Of a DNA stretch of 51,855 bases, positions 44,890-51,855 are shown one piece after another (position 1 is the stretch's first letter; each line of letters begins with the position of its first letter). A program made the translations under genes and the position numbers. Origin of the DNA: JBHJGS01 sp050331575 (GTDB lineage: Bacteria > Pseudomonadota > Alphaproteobacteria > Sphingomonadales > Rhodothalassiaceae). The notes beneath the pieces were generated by a model. It did not search any database. It was not told the origin of the DNA and saw nothing but the letters and a program-made list of their open reading frames with translations. The DNA lies in assembly GCA_050331575.1 (NCBI GenBank), contig JBHJGS010000032.1:1-51855 (forward strand), in the 5' to 3' direction.

Positions 44890-44982
44890 CGGAACGTCTC
44901 CGCAAAAAGGGAATCGGTCCGCTGAGAACTCGCCACGCGGCCAGGAGTTCCCGGTACAAACCGCGGCCTGTCTGGCTTCGCC

Positions 44983-45021
44983 GCGCCGATACGCTGCGCC
45001 GGTACGCTGCGCCGATATGCT
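44983..45021. repeat. 13-bp tandem repeat upstream of the hemerythrin gene
   Basis: Three near-identical copies of gcgccgatacgct, with gcgccggtacgct and gcgccgatatgct as variants, in the 150-bp gap between the hemerythrin start and the zeta-subunit stop. No gene is present in this gap. Confidence 0.85.
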
Positions 45022-45039
45022 GCTACGGGCTGTGGCCCC

Positions 45040-45363
45040 TTATTCCTGAGCTGACAGCTGTTGTTTGGCGATGCCTTCCTGGCGGATCAGTTCGGCCAGA
45101 AGGGTCTCGCGGTCCATCGGCACAGCTTTGTCTTGAAAGTCAGCCAAAAGTTTGCGGATCACATCTTCATCGCCGGGTTCCTCGAAATCTGCCTTCACCA
45201 CGGTGGCGGCATAGTCCTTGGCGGCCTCGCCCCTCATCCCCAGCTTCTCAGCGGCCCACAGCCCGACCAGACGGTCGCGCCGCGCGCGGACCCGGAATTT
45301 GGTCTCCTCATCGCGGGCGAATTTGGTCTCAAACGCCCGTTCGCGGTCATCGAAATTGGTCAC
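45040..45363 (-). CDS. ATPase zeta subunit / DUF1476 family protein
   Basis: A 107-residue helical protein matching DUF1476. Its best-known member is the zeta subunit of Paracoccus F1F0-ATP synthase, which inhibits ATP hydrolysis by binding F1. The N-terminus TNFDDRERAFETKFARDEETKFRVRARRDRLVGLWAAEKLG is diagnostic. The GTG at 45363 has AAGGA about eight bases upstream and gives the family's normal length; a longer frame to 45474 is unsupported. The family is essentially limited to alphaproteobacteria, where it is often found divergent from purC, as here. Confidence 0.93.
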   Translation of the reverse strand: MTNFDDRERAFETKFARDEETKFRVRARRDRLVGLWAAEKLGMRGEAAKDYAATVVKADFEEPGDEDVIRKLLADFQDKAVPMDRETLLAELIRQEGIAKQQLSAQE

Positions 45364-45543
45364 TGGCGGATCCTTTCTAGCAGCATCGTCGATGGGATAA
45401 GCGTCTAGCGCCACTTGCCCGCTGCCCTCAAGCGTCTGGATGTTGTTCGCCGCCAGCCCTTGGGATAAGGTCAATGCCTAAGGTGCCCGCTGGGCGGCGC
45501 CGGGCGCAGTGTTTGCAAGACGGTAGAAGAAGGACAGCCGCCT

Positions 45544-46311
45544 ATGGGCCGCCGCCGGCAACTTTACGAAGGCAAGGCCAAGATTCTGTATGAGGGCCCA
45601 GAGCCCGGCACCATCATCCAATATTTCAAGGATGATGCCACGGCCTTTAACGCGCGCAAGAAGGCCACGCTGCAAGGCAAGGGCGTGCTGAACAACGCCA
45701 TTTCCGAGCATGTGTTCACCGGCTTGGAAGCCATCGGCATTCCCACCCACTTCATCAAGCGTCTGAACATGCGTGAGCAGTTGGTCCGCGCCGTGGAGAT
45801 CGTGCCGGTGGAGGTGGTTGTGCGCAATGTCGCCGCGGGCTCCCTGTGCAAGCGTCTTGGCCTGGAAGAGGGCATGCCGTTGCCGCGGGCGATTATCGAA
45901 TATTATTACAAGTCCGATGCGCTGGGCGACCCATTGGTGGGGGAGGAGCATATCCTCGCCTTCGGCTGGGCGCTGGATGAGGAGCTGGACGACATTGTCA
46001 CCTTGTCGCTGCGCATCAATGATTTCTTGAACGGCCTCTTTACCGGCGTGGGCATCCGTCTAATCGACTTCAAGCTGGAATTCGGGCGCTTCTACACCGA
46101 CGAGGATGTGCGCTTGATCTTGGCCGACGAGATCAGCCCGGACAATTGCCGGCTGTGGGATGCCAAGACCCACAAGAAGCTGGACAAGGACCGCTTCCGC
46201 CGCGACCTCGGCGGCGAGATCGAAGCCTATCAGGAGGTGGCGCGACGGCTGGGTGTGCTGCCATCGGCCGATATTCGTGATATTGCCGACGCACGGCAGG
46301 AACAAAAGTGA
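45544..46311 (+). CDS. purC: Phosphoribosylaminoimidazole-succinocarboxamide synthase
   Basis: Makes SAICAR from CAIR, aspartate and ATP in purine synthesis (255 aa, normal length). Typical stretches are LYEGKAKILYEGPEPGTIIQYFKDDATAFN, EIVPVEVVVRNVAAGSLCKR and RLIDFKLEFGR...ILADEISPDNCRLWD. AAGGA precedes the ATG. The stop overlaps the region just before purS, giving a purC-purS operon. Confidence 0.97.
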   Translation: MGRRRQLYEGKAKILYEGPEPGTIIQYFKDDATAFNARKKATLQGKGVLNNAISEHVFTGLEAIGIPTHFIKRLNMREQLVRAVEIVPVEVVVRNVAAGSLCKRLGLEEGMPLPRAIIEYYYKSDALGDPLVGEEHILAFGWALDEELDDIVTLSLRINDFLNGLFTGVGIRLIDFKLEFGRFYTDEDVRLILADEISPDNCRLWDAKTHKKLDKDRFRRDLGGEIEAYQEVARRLGVLPSADIRDIADARQEQK

Positions 46312-46325
46312 AGGAAATCAGGCGG

Positions 46326-46568
46326 ATGAAGGCGAAAGTTCATGTCACGCTGAAACCGGGTGTGCTGGATCCGCAAGGCAAGGCGATTGCGCGGGCGCTC
46401 GGCCAGCTCGGCTTTGACGGTGTGGAAGAGGTTCGCCAGGGCAAGATGATCGAGATCGACCTCACCGAAACCGATGCAGCCGTCGCCCGCGATCGCGTCG
46501 AGGCCATGTGCCGGCAATTGCTGGCCAATACGGTGATCGAGACCTATTCCATCGAACTGCTCGCCTAG
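46326..46568 (+). CDS. purS: Phosphoribosylformylglycinamidine synthase subunit PurS
   Basis: The small subunit (80 aa) of the three-part FGAM synthase, which bridges PurL and the glutaminase PurQ. It shows KVHVTLKPGVLDPQGKAIARALGQLGFDGVEEVRQGKMIEIDL and ends TYSIELLA, all typical. ATG at 46326, 14 bp after purC, is used; an in-frame GTG at 46308 overlaps the purC stop and adds six unconserved residues. purQ normally follows in related bacteria, but here a repeat block and the opposed sodB gene follow instead, so purQ must be elsewhere. Confidence 0.95.
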   Translation: MKAKVHVTLKPGVLDPQGKAIARALGQLGFDGVEEVRQGKMIEIDLTETDAAVARDRVEAMCRQLLANTVIETYSIELLA

Positions 46569-46639
46569 GCGAAACGCCGCGACCGCGCCGCAAAGCCAGA
46601 CCGAGGTCTGAGCACAGCCCAGAGCCCACACACCCCTCC

Positions 46640-47200
46640 AATGCCGCCGGCGCCGCGGTGTCTCAACCACTCCCGCCCCCCTGGCGGAAGCCGGTGTCGA
46701 CACTTCTCCGTTCCCTAGCGGCAGCCGGGGTCCATGGTGGGGACGCACACGGGCCTTCGAGCCCTAAGCGCCGTCGTCCGTGTGCCTGGATGCTGGCGTT
46801 CGCCAGCATGACGGGACGGCGGTGGCTCGACATTCCGCCGCCCCCTTGGCGGAAGCCAGTGTCGACACTCCTCCTACCCTTGCGGAAGCCGGGGCCCACA
46901 CTCCTCCGTCACCCTGGTGAAGGCCGAGGTCCACACTCCTCCGTCACCCCGGAGGAAGCCGGGGTCCATGGTGGGGACGCACACGGGCCTTCGAGCCCTA
47001 AGCGCCGCCGTCCGTGTTCCTGGATGCTGGCGTTCGCCAGCATGACGGGAGAGGGCGGCTCCACACTCCGCCGCCCCCTGGCGGAAGCCGGGGGCCACGC
47101 GTCCTCGTCCTCCTCGCCGAAGGCCGGGGCCCACACTCTCGGGTCCCCCGGCCGAAGGCCAGGCTCCACACGCCTTCGTCACCGAGGAAGCGCGGCGGTG
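46640..47200. repeat. Palindromic repeat block between purS and sodB, no gene
   Basis: The gap from 46569 to 47241 contains no gene. It is built from repeats of about 100-250 bp. The unit includes a perfect palindrome ATGCTGGCGTTCGCCAGCAT (46790-46809 and 47024-47043), a shared segment gggacgcacacgggccttcg, and many short 'ctccgtcaccc-cggaagccgg' modules. The translated frames across it, rich in repeated Arg/Pro/His, are by-products of the repeat. The same palindrome returns, inverted in flank order, at 49480-50040. Confidence 0.88.
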
Positions 47201-47241
47201 GGGGGCGGTCTGGCCCTGTCGCCGGCGCGGAGCTGGGCGGG

Positions 47242-47841
47242 TTAGGCGGCTTGTTCGTACAGCTCCGCCACGCGCTCCCAATTCACCAGATTGTCGAACC
47301 ACGCCTCCAGATATTTCGGCCGGGCGTTGCGATAGTCGATATAGTAGCTGTGCTCCCAGACGTCGCAGCCGAGCAGGGCGGTGCCGCCGTGGACCAGAGG
47401 ATTTTCCCCGTTCGGCGTTTTGGTCACCTTCAGCGTGCCGCCGTCAACCACCAGCCAGCACCAGCCCGAGCCGAACTGGGCCACGCCGGCATCGATGAAT
47501 TCCTTGCGGAACGCCTCCAGGCTGCCGAAATCTTCCTGGATCTTGGCGTCCAGCGTGCCAGGGATCGCGCCGCCGCCATTGGGCTTCATCCACTGCCAGA
47601 ATTCGATATGGTTCCAGTGCTGGGCGGCATTGTTGAACACGCCGGCATGCTTGCCGAAGCTTTCGCGGATCACCGTGACCAGATCCTTGCCGTCGAACTC
47701 GCTGCCCTCGATCAGGCCATTGCCCTTATCGACATAGGCCTGGTGATGCTTGTCGTGATGATATTCCAGCGTCTCTGCGGACATGTAAGGCGCCAACGCG
47801 TCATAGGCGTAAGGCAGGTCCGGTAGCTGCAGATTCGGCAT
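47242..47841 (-). CDS. sodB: Superoxide dismutase, Fe/Mn family
   Basis: Disproportionates superoxide in the cytoplasm (199 aa). Metal ligands are visible in LEYHHDKHHQAYVDK (first His), NNAAQHWNHIEFWQWM (second His) and LLGCDVWEHSYYIDYRNARPKYLEAW (Asp and His). The Gln in AAQHWNH and overall length favour the iron type, though metal use cannot be fixed from sequence. AAGGGAG lies eight bases before the ATG at 47841; an in-frame extension upstream is not family-like. It is flanked by repeat blocks and is transcribed alone. Confidence 0.95.
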   Translation of the reverse strand: MPNLQLPDLPYAYDALAPYMSAETLEYHHDKHHQAYVDKGNGLIEGSEFDGKDLVTVIRESFGKHAGVFNNAAQHWNHIEFWQWMKPNGGGAIPGTLDAKIQEDFGSLEAFRKEFIDAGVAQFGSGWCWLVVDGGTLKVTKTPNGENPLVHGGTALLGCDVWEHSYYIDYRNARPKYLEAWFDNLVNWERVAELYEQAA

Positions 47842-48053
47842 GACAGTCTCCCTTCGGGGCGTCGTGGGTGGGACGGTGCGGTCAACGACCGCGCCGGGGC
47901 TCAGGGTCCGCCGGCCACGGTGCACCCGATCATCCCGATCACAGGGCGAAAATCAAGAACCGCTCCGACGCCCCCATATCCTGGTCTTTTGTGGACGACG
48001 TCTACCAAATATGGCAGGATTGACAAAGACCGACGAGAACAGGACAAGAACAT

Positions 48054-49448
48054 ATGCCCTGGCTGGATCAGATCGACGCGACCGCCGCCCCGAGCCTGGC
48101 CCTGGCCGCCATGATGGTGTTTCTGGCCGGGCTGGCGATCGGGTTGGTGGCCGGGCGCTGGGGCCGCGGTCGCCTTGAGCGGGAGTTGGCCGAGACCCGC
48201 CAGGATCTGGTCGTTGCCGAGCAAGAAGCGGCGCGCTTGGCGCCGCTGGAGGGCAAGCTGGCCGAGCAGGCTGAGCTGCTCACCGACCTGCGCATCGAAC
48301 GCGCGGATCTGAGCCGCACGATTGCTGAGCGCGAACGCGCCTTGGCGGCGGAGCGGGCGGAACTGGACCAACGCTTTAAGCTGGTCGCCGGCCACGTGCT
48401 GCAGGAAAGCCGGGACCAATTCCTGGCATTGGCTGGTCAGAGTTTCGAAAAGCACAAAGCCATGGCCAAAAGCGATCTGGACCAGCTGATCAAGCCGATG
48501 GCCGAGACGCTGGAACAGTATCGCAAGAATCTGGCCGAGATCGAAAAGGCGCGCACCGACTCCTATGGCAGCCTGCGCACCGAGCTGAAGCAGGTGGCGG
48601 AGGCCCAGGCGCAGGTGCGTGACGAGGCCAAGCGGCTGGCCACCGCGCTGCGCGATGGCGCGGGCGTGCGTGGGCGCTGGGGCGAACAGCAGCTCAAGCG
48701 CATTCTGGAACTGGCCGGCATGGCGCAATATGTCGATTTTGATTGCCAGGTCGCGGTGCAGGATGCCGAGGGCCGCGGCCAAAAGCCCGATGCGGTGATC
48801 CGCCTGCCGGCCGACCGGGTCATCGTGGTCGACGCCAAGGTGCCGATGAGCGCCTATATTGATGCGCGCAACGAAACCGACCCTGAGCGGCGGACGGATC
48901 TGTTCCGCGAGCATGCCAGGCAGGTGCGCGCGCAGATGAAGGCCCTGGCGAAGAAGGGCTATGCCGGCGCCTTTGAAGAGGCACTGGACTCGGTGGTGAT
49001 GTTCCTGCCGACGGAGGATCTGGCCGCCACCGCCTGGGAACATGATGCCGCGCTCTATGAGGATGCGTTCCGCGCCCGGGTGCTGATCGCCACGCCGACC
49101 ACGCTGTTTGCGCTGGCCAAGGCGGTGGCGCATGTTTGGCGCAATGAGCGCGCCGCGAAGAATGCCCATGAGGTCGCCCGCCTGGGTCGCGACCTGCACG
49201 ACCGCGTCGCTGCCATGGCGGGCCATGTTCGCCGGTTGGGCAGCAGCCTGGACACCTCGGTGAAGCACTATAACGGCTTTGTCGGCTCGCTGGAGCGCAA
49301 GGTCCTGCCCGCCACGCGCAAGTTCAAGGATCTGGAGATCGTCTCCGCCGATGCCGACGATCTTGGGCTTGACGCCGTGGACAATCCCGCCCGCCCCCTG
49401 GCCGCCCCGGAACTGGCGACGGAACCCTATCCCAACGCCGCGGAATAG
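48054..49448 (+). CDS. rmuC: RmuC-family DNA recombination protein
   Basis: A 464-residue protein with an N-terminal membrane segment (about 15-35), a coiled coil (about 40-200), then the RmuC nuclease-like core: GVRGRWGEQQLKRILELAGM, PDAVIRLPADRVIVVDAKVPMSAYIDA and VVMFLPTEDLAATAWEHDAALYEDAFRARVLIATPTTLFALAKAVA. The core belongs to the PD-(D/E)xK-related fold and limits inversions and rearrangements at repeats in E. coli. It lies between two blocks of inverted repeats, probably by chance. A 212-bp gap separates it from the divergent sodB start. Confidence 0.94.
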   Translation: MPWLDQIDATAAPSLALAAMMVFLAGLAIGLVAGRWGRGRLERELAETRQDLVVAEQEAARLAPLEGKLAEQAELLTDLRIERADLSRTIAERERALAAERAELDQRFKLVAGHVLQESRDQFLALAGQSFEKHKAMAKSDLDQLIKPMAETLEQYRKNLAEIEKARTDSYGSLRTELKQVAEAQAQVRDEAKRLATALRDGAGVRGRWGEQQLKRILELAGMAQYVDFDCQVAVQDAEGRGQKPDAVIRLPADRVIVVDAKVPMSAYIDARNETDPERRTDLFREHARQVRAQMKALAKKGYAGAFEEALDSVVMFLPTEDLAATAWEHDAALYEDAFRARVLIATPTTLFALAKAVAHVWRNERAAKNAHEVARLGRDLHDRVAAMAGHVRRLGSSLDTSVKHYNGFVGSLERKVLPATRKFKDLEIVSADADDLGLDAVDNPARPLAAPELATEPYPNAAE

Positions 49449-49479
49449 GGGCGCTGTTCCGCGGCAAAGGTCTCGCGCA

Positions 49480-50040
49480 ATAGACCTGGGCGCTCGCCAG
49501 GGTGACGAAGCAGTGTGGACCCGCCGCTTGCCCGTCATGCTGGCGAACGCCAGCATCCAGGACCACGGACGGCGGAGTGTAGGGCTCAAAGGCCCGAGCC
49601 CGTCGCCACCATGGACCCCGGCTTTCGCCGGGGTGACGGAGGAGTGTGGGCCCCGGCCTTCGCGAGGGTGACGAGGGAGTTTGGACACCGGCTTTCGGCA
49701 GGGGAACGGCGGAGTGTGGATCCGCCGCTCCGCGTCATGCTGGCGAACGCCAGCATCCAGGACCACGGAAGGCGGCGCGTAGGGCTCAAAAGTTCGAGCC
49801 TGCGGCGCCATGGACCCTGGCTTTCGCCAGGGTGACCGGGGAGTGTGGACCCGCCGCCCCCCGTCATGCTGGCGAACGCCAGCATCCAGGACCACGGACC
49901 GTGGCGCTTAGCGCTCAAAAGTTCGAGCCTGCGGCGCCATGGACCCTGGCTTTCGCTAGGGTGACGGGGGAGTGTGGACCCACCGTTCCCCGTCATGCTG
50001 GCGAACGCCGGCATCCAGGGCCATGCACGGATCAGACGCG
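49480..50040. repeat. Palindromic repeat block between rmuC and the photolyase gene, no gene
   Basis: The gap from 49449 to 50104 holds four copies of a unit of roughly 120-200 bp. Each carries the palindrome ATGCTGGCGAACGCCAGCAT (49537-49556, 49737-49756, 49866-49885, and 49995-50014 with one mismatch). Each of the first three is followed by tccaggaccacgga, a cgtagggctcaaa-like spacer, and a second small palindrome (ccccggctttcgccggggtgac or ccctggctttcgccagggtgac). Similar to the block at 46640-47200 on the other side of sodB and rmuC. Open frames across it are repeat artefacts. Confidence 0.9.
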
Positions 50041-50104
50041 GACGCTGCCATGGCGAAAGAGAGCCGGGCTGAAAGGCGGTGTCAACCAGGGCAAGGGGCG
50101 GTAT

Positions 50105-51655
50105 GTGACGGCGATAAAAACCCTTTGTTTGGTGCTGGGGGACCAGGTCACGCCGGAGATTTCCTCGCTGGCGGCGTGTGACCGGGAGCACACGGTCGTG
50201 CTGATGGCCGAGGTGGCCGAGGAAGCCACCTATGTGCGACACCACAAGAAGAAGATCGCGTTCCTGTTCGCCGCCATGCGCCATTTCGCCGCCGAGCTGG
50301 AGCAAAAGGGCTGGCCGCTGCGCTATGTGCGGCTGAATGATCGCGAAAATCAGGGCAGTCTGGAGCGCGAGGTGGCTCGGGCGGTCGCCGACCTCAATCC
50401 GGAGCGGATCCTTGTGACCGAGCCAGGCGAACATCGCCTGCGCACCGCCATGGACGACTGGCAGAGGCGCTTCAACCGACCGGTCGAGATCCTGCCCGAT
50501 GATCGTTTTCTGTGTTCCATCGACGCCTTCAGGGATTGGGCGGACGGCCGCAAGACGCTGCGGATGGAAAGCTTCTACCGCGAGATGCGCCGGCGCGCCG
50601 GCCTGTTGATGACCAAAAACGGTGAGCCCGAGGGCGGGCGCTGGAATTTCGATACCGAAAATCGCAAGCCCGCCGGCGGCGACTTGGACCTGCCCAAGCT
50701 GTACGCCACCCGGCCCGATGAGACCACCCAAGAGGTGATCGACCTCGTCGCCGACCGCTTTTGTGACCATTTCGGCGACTTGGAGCCGTTCCGCTTCGCC
50801 GTCACCCGCGCCGAGGCGGGCCGCGCGCTGGACGCCTTCATCGACCGGGCACTGCCCTGCTTCGGCGATTATCAGGATGCCATGCTGGCGGCGGAAGACT
50901 TTCTGTTCCACTCCGTGCTGTCGATGTATCTGAATTGCGGGCTGCTCGACCCGATGAGCGTGTGCCGACGGGCCGAGCGCGCCTATTATGAGGGCCATGC
51001 GCCGTTGAACGCGGTGGAAGGCTTCATCCGCCAGATCCTCGGCTGGCGCGAGTTCATCCGCGGCATCTATTGGCTGCATATGCCCGGCTATACCGAGCGC
51101 AACCATTTCAACCACAGCCGCGCCCTGCCGGACTTCTACTGGACCGGCGAGACCGACATGCGCTGCCTTGCCGAGGCGGTGCGCACCACCCGAGAGCACG
51201 CTTATGCGCACCATATTCAGCGGCTGATGATCACCGGCAATTTCGCCCTGCTGGCCGGCCTGGACCCCGGGCAGGTGCAGGAATGGTATCTGATCGTCTA
51301 TGCCGATGCCTATGAATGGGTCGAAGCCCCCAATGTGGTCGGCATGGCGCTTTATGCCGATGGCGGCGTGTTCGCGTCCAAGCCCTACGCGGCCGGGGGC
51401 AATTATATCAACAAGATGTCGGACTATTGCAGCGGCTGCGCCTATGACGTGAAGACCAAAACCGGCGCGACGGCCTGCCCGTTCAACTATCTGTATTGGG
51501 ATTTTCTCGGCCGCAACGAGGCCAGCTTGAAGGCCAATCAGCGGCTGCGTCCGATCTACAGCACCTGGGGGCGCATGAAGCCCGAAACCCAGCAGGCCTA
51601 TCGCGACAGCGCCGGTGCCTTCCTCCGCAAGATGGAGCAGGGCAAGCGGGTCTAG
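50105..51655 (+). CDS. Fe-S-cluster photolyase/cryptochrome (PhrB-like, FeS-BCP group)
   Basis: A 516-residue flavoprotein of the bacterial Fe-S photolyase/cryptochrome group, whose studied members repair (6-4) photoproducts in light. The N-terminal lumazine-binding Rossmann part begins LCLVLGDQVTPEI. The C-terminal FAD domain includes AEDFLFHSVLSMYLNCGLLDP, QILGWREFIRGIYW, and the four-Cys Fe-S site YLNCG...DYCSGCAYDVKTKTGATACPFNYLYWDFL. The GTG at 50105 with AAGGGG upstream gives family length; a frame extending back to 49646 only crosses the repeat block. Transcribed away from the repeats, as a single gene. Confidence 0.93.
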   Translation: MTAIKTLCLVLGDQVTPEISSLAACDREHTVVLMAEVAEEATYVRHHKKKIAFLFAAMRHFAAELEQKGWPLRYVRLNDRENQGSLEREVARAVADLNPERILVTEPGEHRLRTAMDDWQRRFNRPVEILPDDRFLCSIDAFRDWADGRKTLRMESFYREMRRRAGLLMTKNGEPEGGRWNFDTENRKPAGGDLDLPKLYATRPDETTQEVIDLVADRFCDHFGDLEPFRFAVTRAEAGRALDAFIDRALPCFGDYQDAMLAAEDFLFHSVLSMYLNCGLLDPMSVCRRAERAYYEGHAPLNAVEGFIRQILGWREFIRGIYWLHMPGYTERNHFNHSRALPDFYWTGETDMRCLAEAVRTTREHAYAHHIQRLMITGNFALLAGLDPGQVQEWYLIVYADAYEWVEAPNVVGMALYADGGVFASKPYAAGGNYINKMSDYCSGCAYDVKTKTGATACPFNYLYWDFLGRNEASLKANQRLRPIYSTWGRMKPETQQAYRDSAGAFLRKMEQGKRV

Positions 51656-51718
51656 GGCATAAAGTGGAGGAAGCGCGTGTGGCCGCATAGGCGTTGGATG
51701 GATATATATGGTCTCGAC

Positions 51719-51855
51719 CTAGGCTCTGTTGACAAACTTTTTAGTCCAGATGCGAGCGGCGGCAATTTGGATGAAGCCGAGATAGCTTTCGGATGTTTTG
51801 TCGTATCGCGTTGCGAGGCGGCGTGAGCATTTGAGGGTGGCAAAGCATCGCTCGA
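51719..51855 (-). mobile_element. 3' end of an IS5-like insertion sequence with transposase C-terminus (partial)
   Basis: On the minus strand a frame entering from the window edge reads ERCFATLKCSRRLATRYDKT, then SESYLGFIQIAAARIWTKKF and VNRA before a stop at 51719-51721. RRLATRYDKT and the Phe-rich helix match the C-terminus of IS5-group DDE transposases. The sequence ggctctgttgacaaa at about 51722 is the likely terminal inverted repeat, so the element ends here and extends to the right beyond the window. Intactness cannot be judged. Confidence 0.8.

Noticed and set aside
46508..47245. 245-residue open frame across the purS-sodB gap
   Set aside because: Translated repeat sequence of low complexity; overlaps purS out of frame.
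47901..49895. 664-residue open frame on the minus strand
   Set aside because: Antisense to rmuC and running into the repeat block, where it encodes repeated VLDAGVRQHDG-like peptides that come from the palindromes.
49480..50040. CRISPR array or Ig-like coding repeats
   Set aside because: Repeat spacing is irregular, units are palindromic and shared between two intergenic blocks, and frames are not conserved between copies.
49586..51688. 700-residue open frame on the minus strand
   Set aside because: Antisense to the photolyase gene, with its last part translated from the intergenic repeats.

Overview
This 51.9 kb window is a stretch of GC-rich chromosome from an alphaproteobacterium. The grounds are an F1F0-ATPase zeta-subunit (DUF1476) gene next to purC and purS, a dimeric NADP isocitrate dehydrogenase, an Atm1-type ABC exporter, a large two-TM coiled-coil protein resembling the polarity factor TipN, and hyper-abundant intergenic palindromes of a kind familiar from alphaproteobacterial genomes. 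I cannot name the genus. No rRNA, tRNA or CRISPR was seen.

Layout. 1-499: palindromic intergenic repeats. 500-6853 (minus): tripartite RND efflux operon (outer-membrane factor, adaptor, pump). 7025-8104: a family 2 glycosyltransferase. 8211-30350: a catabolic island of about 18 genes (below). 30480-33036 (minus): secreted RidA-like protein, outer-membrane beta-barrel protein and icd. 33298-37520: LOG-family hydrolase, LysM protein, small conserved protein, Atm1-type exporter. 37545-41912: TipN-like coiled-coil protein facing an orphan phosphorelay module (Hpt, receiver lacking its Asp, second Hpt). 41909-44889: acetyltransferase, DCC-family protein, PQQ-type aldose dehydrogenase, hemerythrin. 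45040-46568: zeta subunit, purC, purS. 46569-50104: sodB and rmuC between two blocks of palindromic repeats. 50105-51655: Fe-S photolyase. 51719-51855: the 3' end of an IS5-like transposase running off the window.

The catabolic island is the most interesting part. It encodes a TonB-dependent receptor translationally linked to a pyruvate,phosphate dikinase-like protein that keeps the ATP-grasp and phosphohistidine domains but lacks the PEP/pyruvate barrel; a SurE-like phosphatase; an SCP2-type thiolase; two acyl-CoA synthetases; a free-standing phosphohistidine domain; a 536-residue protein of no family I recognise; a 200-residue winged-helix-like protein; a complete biotin carboxylase set (BCCP, biotin carboxylase, carboxyltransferase); a second thiolase; two SDRs; an ACAD10/11-like acyl-CoA dehydrogenase; a zinc alcohol dehydrogenase; and a GntR/FCD regulator. 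The pyruvate-carboxylase-type carboxyltransferase appears to lack its carbamylated lysine, one metal-binding histidine and the proton-relay threonine.

My reading, an inference, is a pathway in which an alcohol is oxidised to a ketone, the ketone is phosphorylated as its enol by a split dikinase (as phenylphosphate synthase does for phenol), carboxylated by an unusual biotin enzyme, activated with CoA and cleaved by thiolases. The promoter regions of the island share an AT-rich palindrome: CAATATTGTC occurs at four of them and the related TTGTCGGACAA at a fifth. Both fit a FadR-type operator, so the whole set is probably one regulon of the island's GntR protein.
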